Below, in pieces: positions 7,387 through 16,312 of a stretch of DNA of 33,921 bases. A program made the translations under genes and the position numbers. This DNA comes from an uncultured Lachnospiraceae bacterium (GTDB lineage Bacteria > Bacillota > Clostridia > Lachnospirales > Lachnospiraceae), in NCBI GenBank assembly GCA_948470905.1, contig CAOKQK010000037.1, forward strand, positions 1-33,921, given 5' to 3'. Every line of letters begins with the position of its first letter. Position 1 is the first letter of the stretch. The notes under the pieces are model-generated. The model worked only from the letters and a program-made list of their open reading frames with translations. It was not told the DNA's origin and did not search any database.

Positions 7387-8706
7387 ATGAAAAATATACT
7401 GCATTTAAAGGCACCGGGAAACTGGATCAACGATCCCAATGGATTCATCTATTACCAGGGAAAATATCATTTGTTTTATCAGCATTTTCCCTATGCTCCT
7501 GCCTGGGGCACCATGCACTGGGGACACGCGGTGAGTGAGGATCTGGTGCATTGGGAGCATTTGGGTATTGCGCTGTTCCCCACAAAGGAATACGATAGGA
7601 ACGGGGTTTTTTCAGGGAGCGCCCTGGAGAAAGATGGGCGGCTGTATCTCTACTATTCGGCGGTGCGGTATCTGGAGACAGATAAGGAAGATATCCACAG
7701 GGCGGTCTGCGATCATTATGAGACCAGTCAGGCTATGATCATCTCGGAGGACGGGTTCCATTTTGACAACTGGGGCAGCAAAAGACAGATCATTCCCGTG
7801 AGCCGCAGGGAGGATATGGCAAACGCCACGCATACCAGAGATCCCAAGGTCTGGAGGGAAGACGGAAACTATTATATGGCATTGGGCAGCACCTTTGAAG
7901 AAAAGGCGGGGCGTGTGCTCTTTTACAGGAGCCCGGATGGGGAAAACTGGGAATATGCAGCCCAGTGCAGGCATGAGAAGCTTGGGCGGATCGTGGAGTG
8001 CCCGGATGTGTTCCGGGTGGGAGAGACGGATGTGTTTATGGCATCCCTCATGTATATCGGGGAACCGGGGAAGGGATACGAAAATATGTCGGTCTGCGCA
8101 CCGGCGGAATTTGACAGGCAGAGCTGTGAGCTGACACTTCCCGAAAAATTTCAGTATGTGGACTATGGGATGGACATGTACGCCCCCCAGACGAACCTGG
8201 ACAGGGAGGGAAGGCGTGTGATGGTGGCATGGATGCGGATGCCAAGAACCGTGGAAGACGGCGGGACGCCCTGGAACGGGATGATGTGCCTCCCCAGGGT
8301 GGTGGAAACCGAAAAAGGTCATATTTTCTTCCGGGTACATCCGGAGGTGGACAGATATTTTTCCGAGGAACAGGAAGAAAGGGAGAGCCTTTTGGGAGAG
8401 GGTCCCTGGAGGATACGGACAGTACTGGAAGAAGGAGAAGAACTGGACATCGGGGGATACCGCATCCGGATGGAACGGGGATATGTAAAGACGGACAGAA
8501 GCAGGGTGTTTGAGGGGATAGAAGGAGTTGCGTTCACCAGCAGCACGCCGGAGCGCCTGGAGCGGTGCAGTCTGGATATCTTTGTGGATCTCAATCTGAT
8601 AGAAGTGTTTATCAATGAGGGAGAATATGTGATCAGCAATGTGGTCTATGACCTGGGGAGAAAGGCTGCAGGGAAAATCGGGCATATTTATACAGGCGGG
8701 CAATGA
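7387..8706 (+). CDS. GH32 beta-fructofuranosidase (sucrose/raffinose invertase)
   Basis: A 439-residue cytoplasmic enzyme that removes beta-linked fructose from sucrose or raffinose-family sugars. Visible family motifs are WINDPNG with nucleophile Asp16, the RDP motif (Arg151-Asp152, transition-state stabiliser) and VECPD with acid/base Glu204; they lie in the five-bladed propeller. The C-terminal beta-sandwich is recognised by the stretch around residue 400, SLDIFVDLNLIEVFINEG. There is no signal peptide, so the substrate must be imported first. The length is slightly shorter than the usual 470-500 residues. The start follows CAGGAG. Its product fructose is the substrate for the fructokinase gene of the same operon. 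Whether raffinose or sucrose is preferred cannot be told from sequence. Confidence 0.93.
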   Translation: MKNILHLKAPGNWINDPNGFIYYQGKYHLFYQHFPYAPAWGTMHWGHAVSEDLVHWEHLGIALFPTKEYDRNGVFSGSALEKDGRLYLYYSAVRYLETDKEDIHRAVCDHYETSQAMIISEDGFHFDNWGSKRQIIPVSRREDMANATHTRDPKVWREDGNYYMALGSTFEEKAGRVLFYRSPDGENWEYAAQCRHEKLGRIVECPDVFRVGETDVFMASLMYIGEPGKGYENMSVCAPAEFDRQSCELTLPEKFQYVDYGMDMYAPQTNLDREGRRVMVAWMRMPRTVEDGGTPWNGMMCLPRVVETEKGHIFFRVHPEVDRYFSEEQEERESLLGEGPWRIRTVLEEGEELDIGGYRIRMERGYVKTDRSRVFEGIEGVAFTSSTPERLERCSLDIFVDLNLIEVFINEGEYVISNVVYDLGRKAAGKIGHIYTGGQ

Positions 8707-8819
8707 ACAACAAGTCCAAGGAGCCATTCCTACGAAAGGTTCACATCAATGGGAGCTTGGCTAATGTCGCAGGAGAGCTTTGCTCCTTGCAGTTCACACG
8801 ACGGAAAAGGAGAGCGGAA

Positions 8820-11018
8820 ATGGCGATTGTATACGATGAGGAGAGAAGGATATTTTCTCTGCACACAAAGAAAACGACTTATCAGATGATGGCGGACGGG
8901 TATGGTTATCTGCTGCATTTGTATTATGGGAAAAAGCTGGATGCTTCCATGGAATATATGATCACCTGTTTTGACAGAGGCTTTTCCGGAAATCCATATG
9001 ACGCAGGGGCGGACCGGGGGTATTCTCTGGACGCGCTGCCGCAGGAATTCCCGGTGCTGGGCACGGGGGATTATCGGAGCACGGCATTTCAGGTAAGGGA
9101 GGAGAATGGGTGCTTTGGCTGTGACCTGCGCTATGCGGGGTATTGTATTAAGGATGAAAAATACGCCCTTCCGGGATTGCCCGCAGCCTACGGGGAGGGA
9201 CAGACTCTGGAAATCCTGCTCCGGGACCAGAGGCTGGGATTGGAAGTCACGCTATTGTACGGTGTTCTTGAGGAGTGTGATGTGATCACAAGAAGCGTAA
9301 AAGTTCAAAAGGTTGCCGGGGAGGAATGCGGGGGAAAGGTGTATCTGGAGAAAGTGTCCAGTGCATGCCTGGACTTTCTCCATGGCCAGTTTGATTTCAT
9401 AACATTCTATGGAAGGCATGCCATGGAGCGGAATCTGCAGAGGGCGCGGATCTCCCATGGAAAGCAGTCTGTGGGCAGTACCAGAGGAGCCTCCAGCCAT
9501 CAGTATAATCCCTTTGTGATCCTGGCAAGATCTGAGACATCGGAAGAAACGGGGGAGTGCTATGGAGCTTCCTTTGTATACAGCGGAAGCTTCAGCGCAG
9601 AGGCGGAGAAAGACCAGTATGACCAGATCCGTTTTGTCATGGGGCTTTCTGAGGAACAGTTTTCCTACCCGCTGGACAAGGGAGAAATTTTCCATGCTCC
9701 GGAAGTGGTGCTGTCCTATTCGGCTGAAGGGTTTCAGGAGCTTTCCTGTCATTTTCATCAGTGTGTCCGGGAGCATATCTGCAGGGGCAGGTATAGGGAC
9801 CGGATCAGGCCGGTACTGGTGAACAGCTGGGAGGCATGTTATTTTGATTTTAATGGGGAGGACATTGTCAGGCTGGCGGAACAGGCTGCGGAACTGGGGA
9901 TAGAAATGGTGGTGATGGACGACGGCTGGTTTGGCCAAAGGGAGGATGACAATTCTTCTCTGGGGGACTGGGAGGTCAATGAGCGGAAACTGGGCTGTAC
10001 ACTCTCACAGTTGTCAGACAGGGTTCATGAAAAGGGAGTGCAGTTTGGAATATGGATCGAGCCGGAGATGGTTTCTCAGGAGAGCAGGCTGTACCGCGAG
10101 CATCCGGAGTGGGCACTGCAGATACCGGGGAAAAAACCGGTGAGGGCGCGGAACCAGCTGGTGCTTGACTTTTCTGATTCTGATGTAGTTCAGTATATTT
10201 ATGATAAAATCTGCTCTGTTTTAAGGCAGGGTGATATCCAATATGTGAAATGGGATATGAACCGCAGCCTTGCAGATATCTATTCCGGAAAAACGCGGCA
10301 GCAGGGAAAAGTCCTGTATGACTATATGAAAGGCGTTTACTCCCTGTTGGAGCGTCTGACGGCGGAATTCCCGGATATTCTCTGGGAGGGCTGCGCCGGC
10401 GGAGGCGGCAGGTTTGACCTGGGAATGCTTTATTATACGCCGCAGATATGGTGCAGTGATAATTCTGACGCCATAGACAGGGTATGTATTCAATATGGGA
10501 CTTCTTTCGGGTATCCTATGTCTGTTATGGGTGCCCATGTGTCAGCCGTGCCGAACCATCAGACGGGCAGGGTCACGGATCTGCATACCAGAGGCGTTGT
10601 GGCAATGACAGGAGCCTTTGGATACGAGCTGGATCTGGGCAGGTTGAGCGAAGAAGAAAAGGAGCAGGTGCGGGAACAGGTCGCCATGTACCGCCGGATG
10701 GCTCCTCTTTTACAGCAGGGCCGCTATTATAGGCTGAGCAATCCCTTTGAGGATTCCCATGGTGCCTGGATGGTGGTGGACGAGGACCAGAAACAGGCTC
10801 TGTGCAGTGTGGTCCTGCTGGAAAAGCATGGGAATATGCCGGTGATTTATGTGCGCCTGCAGGGGCTTAAGGAAGGTGCAAAATACAGGGATCATGCCAC
10901 CGGGGCGGTATATTCCGGCGCTGCGCTTATGGCTTATGGTATGCCGATTCCCGTTGGACTTGGCGAATATCAGTCCTGGCAGATTCTTTTCGAGGAATGG
11001 GAGGAGAACAGGCTATGA
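8820..11018 (+). CDS. GH36 alpha-galactosidase
   Basis: A 732-residue intracellular retaining alpha-galactosidase that would cut terminal alpha-1,6-galactose from raffinose, stachyose or melibiose. Seen: the GH36 N-terminal beta-domain, VNSWEACYFDFNGE at the start of the catalytic barrel, VVMDDGWFG, YVKWDMNR with nucleophile Asp479, and the acid/base region CSDNSDAIDR (547-550). Length fits the bacterial tetrameric GH36 group. The start is placed at 8820 because AAAAGGAGAGCGGAA precedes it and MAIVYDEERRIFSLHT is a normal family N-terminus. An in-frame ATG at 8703, overlapping the GH32 stop (ATGA), would add 39 residues with no family resemblance and only a weak ribosome site. The stop overlaps the fructokinase start by four bases. 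Confidence 0.93.
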   Translation: MAIVYDEERRIFSLHTKKTTYQMMADGYGYLLHLYYGKKLDASMEYMITCFDRGFSGNPYDAGADRGYSLDALPQEFPVLGTGDYRSTAFQVREENGCFGCDLRYAGYCIKDEKYALPGLPAAYGEGQTLEILLRDQRLGLEVTLLYGVLEECDVITRSVKVQKVAGEECGGKVYLEKVSSACLDFLHGQFDFITFYGRHAMERNLQRARISHGKQSVGSTRGASSHQYNPFVILARSETSEETGECYGASFVYSGSFSAEAEKDQYDQIRFVMGLSEEQFSYPLDKGEIFHAPEVVLSYSAEGFQELSCHFHQCVREHICRGRYRDRIRPVLVNSWEACYFDFNGEDIVRLAEQAAELGIEMVVMDDGWFGQREDDNSSLGDWEVNERKLGCTLSQLSDRVHEKGVQFGIWIEPEMVSQESRLYREHPEWALQIPGKKPVRARNQLVLDFSDSDVVQYIYDKICSVLRQGDIQYVKWDMNRSLADIYSGKTRQQGKVLYDYMKGVYSLLERLTAEFPDILWEGCAGGGGRFDLGMLYYTPQIWCSDNSDAIDRVCIQYGTSFGYPMSVMGAHVSAVPNHQTGRVTDLHTRGVVAMTGAFGYELDLGRLSEEEKEQVREQVAMYRRMAPLLQQGRYYRLSNPFEDSHGAWMVVDEDQKQALCSVVLLEKHGNMPVIYVRLQGLKEGAKYRDHATGAVYSGAALMAYGMPIPVGLGEYQSWQILFEEWEENRL

Positions 11019-11980
11019 AAAAATATGACGTGATTGCATTGGGTGAATTGCTGATTGATATGACGGATAATGGGCTGTCCGCCCAGGGGAACACCTTGTT
11101 TGAGGCCAACCCCGGCGGGGCGCCCTGTAATGTTCTGGCGCTGCTGGCAAAGCTGGGGCATGCCACAGGATTTATCGGCAAGGTGGGGGATGATCTGTTT
11201 GGCAGGAAATTGCGGGGAACCCTGGAGGAACTGGGGATTGATACCGTTAATCTCTGCGTGGATCCTGAGTGCAGGACGACCCTTGCCTTTGTGGAGACGA
11301 AAGCGGACGGTGACAGGGATTTTTCCTTTTACAGAAATCCCGGCGCGGATATGCAGCTGGAAAAGAGAGATATCCATGAGGAATTGCTGGAACAGGCCAA
11401 AATCTTTCATTTCGGCACCCTCTCCATGACTCACGACAAAGTGCGGGAGGCTACACGGTATGGGGCGGAGTACGCAAAGGCGAAAGGGGCGCTTATCTCC
11501 TTTGACCCCAACATCCGGGAGCCCCTGTGGGATTCCATGGATCATGCCAGAGAACAGGTGGAGTATGGACTGGGCATCTGTGATATCCTGAAAATCTCCG
11601 ACAATGAGATCACATGGCTCACGGGTGAGGAGGATTATGACAGGGGGGTGGAGAAAATCCGGGAAAAACACGCTGTTCCCCTGATCCTGGTATCCATGGG
11701 AAAGGAGGGCAGCCGGGCATATTACAGGGATATGGTAGTGGATAGACCGGCATTTCTGCAGCCTGGCACCATAGAGACCACAGGCGCCGGCGACACTTTC
11801 ATGGGGTGTGTGCTTCACGGAGTGCTGGAAAGAGGGCTTGACAATCTGAAATCGGAGGACCTGGGTGATATGCTGGAATTTGCCAATGCGGCGGCATCCC
11901 TTGTAACGACCAGGAAAGGAGCGCTTCGGGTGATGCCCGGAGAGGACGAAATTCGCAGGGTGGTGAGGAATTATGAGTAG
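11015..11980 (+). CDS. scrK: PfkB-family fructokinase
   Basis: A 321-residue sugar kinase that would phosphorylate the fructose released by the neighbouring GH32 and GH13 enzymes to fructose-6-phosphate. PfkB signature 1 is present as GGAPCNVLALLAKLG (34-48) and signature 2 as TTGAGDTFMG, with catalytic base Asp260. DPNIREPLW near 164-172 is typical of bacterial fructokinases. The start at 11015 follows GGGAGGAG and overlaps the alpha-galactosidase stop (ATGA); an upstream in-frame start at 10997 lies inside that gene and has no ribosome site. The end overlaps the next gene by 8 bp. The product feeds the 6-phosphofructokinase reaction. Confidence 0.9.
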   Translation: MKKYDVIALGELLIDMTDNGLSAQGNTLFEANPGGAPCNVLALLAKLGHATGFIGKVGDDLFGRKLRGTLEELGIDTVNLCVDPECRTTLAFVETKADGDRDFSFYRNPGADMQLEKRDIHEELLEQAKIFHFGTLSMTHDKVREATRYGAEYAKAKGALISFDPNIREPLWDSMDHAREQVEYGLGICDILKISDNEITWLTGEEDYDRGVEKIREKHAVPLILVSMGKEGSRAYYRDMVVDRPAFLQPGTIETTGAGDTFMGCVLHGVLERGLDNLKSEDLGDMLEFANAAASLVTTRKGALRVMPGEDEIRRVVRNYE

Positions 11981-13847
11981 TGTCTTGAAAAATGTCGGGG
12001 ACAGCGTTGTGGATGACCAAATGGAAACTTTCTCAAAGAGACTGGAAAGGCATCATGATGAACTGCGCTGGCTCTATATGGAGCTTTATGGAAATGACTC
12101 CATGTTTGCGGAACTGTGCAGCTGTATGGGGCAGTTTTGGATGGAGAGGAAAGAGGATCTCAAAAGCCGGGACAGAGACAGGGAGGCAGATCAGGGCTGG
12201 TACAGGAAAAATGATATGCTGGGGATGATGTTTTATATTGACAATTTCGCCGGCAATATGAAGGGAGTGGAGTCAAGGCTTGGCTACCTGGAGAAATGCA
12301 ATGTGAATTATATCCATCTGATGCCTTTTCTGGACACGGTGGAAGGCCGTTCTGACGGCGGGTATGCGGTGAAGGATTTCAGGAAGGTGCAGGAAAAGCT
12401 GGGCTCCATGGAGGATCTGGAAAGTCTCACAGACGCCTGCCACAGAAAGGGCATTAATGTCTGCATGGATTTTGTCATGAACCATACCTCCGAGGATCAT
12501 GAGTGGGCCAGGAGGGCAAGACAGGGTGACGGAGAATATATGAGCCGTTACTTTTTCTTTGATCGTTGGGAGGAACCTGCCCAATATGAGAAGACGGTGC
12601 CCCAGGTATTTCCCACGACGGCGCCGGGGAATTTTACCTGGATTCCCGAAGCAGGACATTATGTGATGACCAGCTTCTATCCCTATCAGTGGGATTTGAA
12701 TTACAAAAATCCCAGGGTGTTTAACGAGATGATGTATAATTTCCTGTATCTGGCTAACAGGGGCATTGACATTATCCGCATTGATGCGGTGCCTTATATC
12801 TGGAAGGAGCTGGGTACTCAATGCCGAAATCTTCCCCAGGTACACACGATTGTGCGTATGATGCGAATGATCGGCGAAGTGGTGTGCCCATCCGTTTTGC
12901 TCCTGGGGGAGGTAGTCATGGAGCCGGAGAAGGTGGTGCCTTATTTCGGGACTGTGGAAAAGCCGGAGTGCCATATGCTCTATAATGTCACCACCATGGC
13001 GACCACATGGCATACGGTGGCAACCAGGGATGTGAGGCTTTTGAAAAGGCAGCTTGATATTGTGAACGCCCTGCCCAAGGAGTATGTGTTCTTAAATTAC
13101 CTGCGCTGTCATGACGACATTGGCTGGGGGCTGGATTACGGAACCCTGATGTCGGAAGGGATCGGGGAGCGCTCCCACAAGCGGTATCTGAACGATTATT
13201 TCCAGGGCTATGAGGGAAACAGCAACAGCAGGGGAGAGCTATACAATGCCGATCCCGTCACCGGGGACGCCAGATTCTGCGGGACGACGGCGTCCATGTG
13301 CGGTATCGAGAAAGCGGGATTCGAGCAGGACCTTCAAGCCATGGAGAAGGCAATCCGGCTGGATGTGATGCTCCATGCCTATATGTTCATGCAGTCGGGA
13401 ATACCGGTACTCTACAGCGGGGATGAGATTGGCCAGGTCAACGATTATACCTACAGGGAAGATCCTCTGAAAGCCGCCGATTCCAGGTATATCCACAGGG
13501 GAGCCATGAACTGGGAGCTGGCGGGGAACATTGAGAAGCCGGGCACTGTGGAGAAGGAAATCTTTGAAAAGCTGGGAGAGCTGGAGCGGATTCGCAGAAC
13601 AGAGAAGGTATTTGTGTCAAACGCGGATACCTGGACCATTGAGACCTGGGATCGGGGCATATTATGCATAGGCAGGTATTTTGAAGGAGAGAAGGTAATC
13701 GGCCTGTTCAATTTCAGCGAGACGGATCGGACAGCGTGGATCAATGAGACGGACGGCGAGTACGTGGAGCTGATTTCTGGCAGGAAAATGCAGGCGGCGG
13801 GGGTTGGCGTGCAGGGGTATGGATTCTGTTATTTAAAGAAGCTGTGA
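11973..13847 (+). CDS. Amylosucrase-like GH13 (subfamily 4) sucrose-active enzyme
   Basis: A 624-residue alpha-retaining enzyme related to amylosucrase and sucrose hydrolase. The helical N-terminal domain (about 1-80) precedes the barrel, which starts DMLGMMFYIDNFAG. GH13 regions: DFVMNHTSEDHEWA (166-179), nucleophile Asp271 in IIRIDAV, general acid Glu313 in LLGEVV, and RCHDD with Asp381. The spacing 271/313/381 tracks that of Neisseria amylosucrase (286/328/393). The segment SDGGYAV (127-133) is also shared with amylosucrases. The enzyme could transfer glucosyl from sucrose to glucan or simply hydrolyse sucrose; this cannot be decided here. Sucrose phosphorylases (GH13_18) are about 490 residues and lack the N-terminal domain. 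It is the last gene of the operon; the start ATG at 11973 lies in the fructokinase 3' end behind GTGAGGA. Confidence 0.85.
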   Translation: MSSVLKNVGDSVVDDQMETFSKRLERHHDELRWLYMELYGNDSMFAELCSCMGQFWMERKEDLKSRDRDREADQGWYRKNDMLGMMFYIDNFAGNMKGVESRLGYLEKCNVNYIHLMPFLDTVEGRSDGGYAVKDFRKVQEKLGSMEDLESLTDACHRKGINVCMDFVMNHTSEDHEWARRARQGDGEYMSRYFFFDRWEEPAQYEKTVPQVFPTTAPGNFTWIPEAGHYVMTSFYPYQWDLNYKNPRVFNEMMYNFLYLANRGIDIIRIDAVPYIWKELGTQCRNLPQVHTIVRMMRMIGEVVCPSVLLLGEVVMEPEKVVPYFGTVEKPECHMLYNVTTMATTWHTVATRDVRLLKRQLDIVNALPKEYVFLNYLRCHDDIGWGLDYGTLMSEGIGERSHKRYLNDYFQGYEGNSNSRGELYNADPVTGDARFCGTTASMCGIEKAGFEQDLQAMEKAIRLDVMLHAYMFMQSGIPVLYSGDEIGQVNDYTYREDPLKAADSRYIHRGAMNWELAGNIEKPGTVEKEIFEKLGELERIRRTEKVFVSNADTWTIETWDRGILCIGRYFEGEKVIGLFNFSETDRTAWINETDGEYVELISGRKMQAAGVGVQGYGFCYLKKL

Positions 13848-13851
13848 ATGT

Positions 13852-13902
13852 GAAAAAGGGGACTGTTGCATGATAGTGAATTCATGGGCGGCGCCCTTTT
13901 TC
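13852..13902 (+). terminator. Possible terminator of the sugar operon
   Basis: GAAAAAGGG (13852-13860) can pair with CCCTTTTTC (13894-13902), with a smaller GGGCGGCGCCC structure abutting the T-run at 13897-13901. It lies five bases after the last operon gene. The long loop makes it unorthodox. Confidence 0.45.
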
Positions 13903-13999
13903 CGTGACAGACAGTCCGCATGGAGGGAACCTGCCCCTGACAGCTGTATCTAATAAAAGGATGAATTGTAGAACAGATGAAAAATTATATCTTTTGACC

Positions 14000-14028
14000 T
14001 CGAAAAAAACCACCAATTGGTGTAGAAT
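14000..14028 (+). promoter_or_regulatory. Putative promoter with a 12-bp palindrome in the spacer
   Basis: TCGAAA (14000-14005), 17 bp, TAGAAT (14023-14028). The perfect palindrome CACCAATTGGTG (14011-14022) fills the second half of the spacer and abuts the -10, where a bound regulator would block polymerase. It is about 90 bp before the phosphatidyltransferase gene. The remainder of 13903-14118 shows nothing else that can be named. Confidence 0.45.
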
Positions 14029-14118
14029 AAAGGAAGTACTTATCCATAAAAAGAACGATTTTAAGGAAGTCATGCTTTAGTCCGTGCTTCCCTGAGATTG
14101 GATTCACGAGGAGGACAA

Positions 14119-14673
14119 ATGTCAAAGGATTCATATGAAAATAAAATAATTACAATTCCCAATATCCTTTCTTTCTTCCGGATATGTCTGATTCCGGTGA
14201 TCGTATGGCTGTATTGTGCAGGGCATTATGCATGGACAGGGTATATCCTGCTTCTGTCCGGCGCCACAGACCTGGTGGACGGCTATATTGCCAGGCGCTT
14301 TCACATGATAAGCAATCTGGGAAAGGCACTTGACCCTATTGCGGACAAGCTGACACAGGGAGTAGTGCTGTTGTGCTTATTGTTCCGTTTTCCGCTGATG
14401 ACGGCGCCATTCGTCCTGTTCATAGCGAAAGAAATATTTATGAGTATAAGCGGTCTTTTGATCATTCGGAGGACAGGGGCTGTACATGGCGCAGACTGGC
14501 ACGGTAAGGCGGCAACCTGTTCCCTGTATGGCATGATGATACTCCATGTGTTCTGGTATGATATTACCCCTGGGGCTTCACTTGCTGTTATTGCCGTCTG
14601 TACGCTGATGATTGGCGTTTCATTTGGGCTTTATGTGGCCCATAATGTAAAGCTGCTGAAAGGCGGCGAATAA
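14119..14673 (+). CDS. CDP-alcohol phosphatidyltransferase family protein
   Basis: A 184-residue membrane enzyme that transfers a phosphatidyl group from CDP-diacylglycerol to an alcohol, making phosphatidylglycerol phosphate or cardiolipin. The full family motif D-x2-DG-x2-AR-x8-G-x3-D-x3-D is present from residue 54: DLVDGYIARR then GKALDPIAD. Several hydrophobic helices surround it (ILSFFRICLIPVIVWLYCAG, MTAPFVLFIAKEIFMSISGLLI and a C-terminal pair). The start at 14119 follows GAGGAGGAC; an in-frame ATG at 14098 would place that site inside the gene. It could be PgsA or the clostridial cardiolipin-synthase-like paralogue; the N-terminus KIITIPNILSFFR does not settle this. It is apparently transcribed alone. 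Confidence 0.88.
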   Translation: MSKDSYENKIITIPNILSFFRICLIPVIVWLYCAGHYAWTGYILLLSGATDLVDGYIARRFHMISNLGKALDPIADKLTQGVVLLCLLFRFPLMTAPFVLFIAKEIFMSISGLLIIRRTGAVHGADWHGKAATCSLYGMMILHVFWYDITPGASLAVIAVCTLMIGVSFGLYVAHNVKLLKGGE

Positions 14674-14795
14674 CAGCTGGCTGATTGGCTTTGTATGGAG
14701 GCGAAAGAAAGGATCACGTCAGGCTTTACAGATCCTGGCATCTGGTTTGGATAGGATAGCGGCGCGGAGAATAATAAAAAAGGTAAAAATTTAGG

Positions 14796-14863
14796 ATGGT
14801 CATTTTTGAATGCACATGGTACAATATGTCCGTATTCAAGGCCTGGAACGACCGGATGACCAT
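14796..14863 (+). promoter_or_regulatory. Promoter enclosed by nested inverted repeats
   Basis: TGGTCA (14797-14802), 17 bp, TACAAT (14820-14825), with extended-10 TG at 14817-14818. Around it lie two nested inverted repeats: ATGGTCAT (14796-14803) with ATGACCAT (14856-14863), and TTGAAT (14806-14811) with ATTCAA (14834-14839). It drives the membrane protein gene at 14932. These could be operators or a leader-RNA stem. Confidence 0.5.
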
Positions 14864-14931
14864 GATTGGTCCGTGTTCATGGCATCATGGGAATACAAAA
14901 GGACAGCATGTGAAAGGAGAGGGAGTTTGAA

Positions 14932-16293
14932 ATGAAAAAAGTTCTGGACATTTTGGCGACGGTGTGTATGTTGGCGGCAGCAGTGGTTTTTCTGGTGCTG
15001 GGCGGAGGGAATTTCCTGAAGCTGATGTCGGGCGCCGAGCCTTTGGAGGACGGGGTAAGCTTCGCGGAGGCGGAGGGGAAGTACATTATTTATGAGGCGG
15101 CGTATCCGGTGGGGTCCTATGAGGAGGAATATTATTCCGGGGATCCTGACAGAGTGAGCAAATTGGGTTATGTGCTGTATGACGAGGCCAGGCAGGCGTT
15201 TTTGTATGTGGTGGTAGCCCAGCAGGACAGCGGCAGCCTGCAGAATCTGCTGACCAATCGCAAATATTCCCTGGAATCACTGGCAAAATACAATATTAAG
15301 ATAGAGCCTGTCACTGTGGAGGGCAGCCTGGTACGCATGGATGCGTCCATGATAGAGCATGCAAAAAAAGCGTTGAAAGACAGGCGCACGGAAGATGAAG
15401 CATTGGCGGCGGTCTGGGATACGATCGCGGCAACTCAGAAAGACTGGTATATGATCGAGTACGGCGCTGTGGGCGGCATGGAAGCCATGGATATCTGGCT
15501 TTGCGCGCTGGCGGCGATTACCAGCCTCCTGATATTTGTGGTCCGCCTGATCGGAATGTTTACCAGGGGCAGGAAGCAGGAAGTGCTGTCCGATTCGTTC
15601 GACAGCAGGTATGAGCAGTTCTTCGCCATGCAGAGAGGGCGTATTCAGGAATGGTGCGAGCATGTGCATTATCGGAGCAACAAAAGCTATTATATGTCCG
15701 TGTTTTTTACAACGGTCGCCCTTACGGCCATTGGCTTTCTGGTGGGATATCCTGCCGGGGATGTGCTGGTGCGGCATGTGCCGCTGGGACTGTTCTTTGG
15801 GGAAGTAGTCGCCATATTTTGTTGGCTTGCCATCAGGAAAAGGTCTGACTGGAAAAACATCATGAAAAAAATCCGCAGGAATCTGGGAAAGGAATTCCCC
15901 TCTGCCGGGCAGCAGGATGAGTTTGCACAGGATTATCTGGACTGCAGCAGGGAGTGGGAGTACGAGGGAAAAGGAAAAGATGCCATGACGTTCGGCGTGC
16001 TGGGGAACCGTTACTGGACGCTGATCTCCGGTCTGGGGAATGTCACCGTTATCAAAGCAGGCCAGGTAAACCGTGTGGCTACCTATGTGGATTCGGAGAG
16101 GGTAGCTTATGGCAAGTACCGTGGCAGAGTCATATCCTATGTGGCGAAATTCTTTTTGAGGGATAATGCGGGTATGGTTTCCGAGACAAATTACCTGTTC
16201 CCCACGGAAGCGGCGATGGATGCCTTTGCGCAGCTTTTGAAGCGGCGCGTGGATGGCAGGATCGAAGTGGCTGAAGAAGGGGTAAAGGCATAA
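14932..16293 (+). CDS. Hypothetical four-helix membrane protein
   Basis: A 453-residue protein whose family is not recognised. A signal-anchor-like helix at about 5-27 (LDILATVCMLAAAVVFLVLG) is followed by an extracytoplasmic region of about 155 residues containing the charged, Tyr-rich stretch EAEGKYIIYEAAYPVGSYEE. Further helices lie at about 186-210, 255-280 and 281-301. The last 150 residues are soluble and include LGNRYWTLISGLGNVTVIKA and repeated basic patches. This layout fits a sensor or an envelope protein, but no catalytic or binding motif is seen. The start follows AAAGGAGAGGGAG. The gene is followed after 19 bp by a small PH-like gene that probably belongs to the same transcript. 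Confidence 0.8.
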   Translation: MKKVLDILATVCMLAAAVVFLVLGGGNFLKLMSGAEPLEDGVSFAEAEGKYIIYEAAYPVGSYEEEYYSGDPDRVSKLGYVLYDEARQAFLYVVVAQQDSGSLQNLLTNRKYSLESLAKYNIKIEPVTVEGSLVRMDASMIEHAKKALKDRRTEDEALAAVWDTIAATQKDWYMIEYGAVGGMEAMDIWLCALAAITSLLIFVVRLIGMFTRGRKQEVLSDSFDSRYEQFFAMQRGRIQEWCEHVHYRSNKSYYMSVFFTTVALTAIGFLVGYPAGDVLVRHVPLGLFFGEVVAIFCWLAIRKRSDWKNIMKKIRRNLGKEFPSAGQQDEFAQDYLDCSREWEYEGKGKDAMTFGVLGNRYWTLISGLGNVTVIKAGQVNRVATYVDSERVAYGKYRGRVISYVAKFFLRDNAGMVSETNYLFPTEAAMDAFAQLLKRRVDGRIEVAEEGVKA

Positions 16294-16312
16294 AATAACA
16301 AGGTGGATCAGT

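Noticed and set aside
7612-8727. 371-codon minus-strand frame opposite GH32
   Set aside because: Composition rich in His, Pro and Cys without motifs; the plus-strand GH32 motifs are complete.
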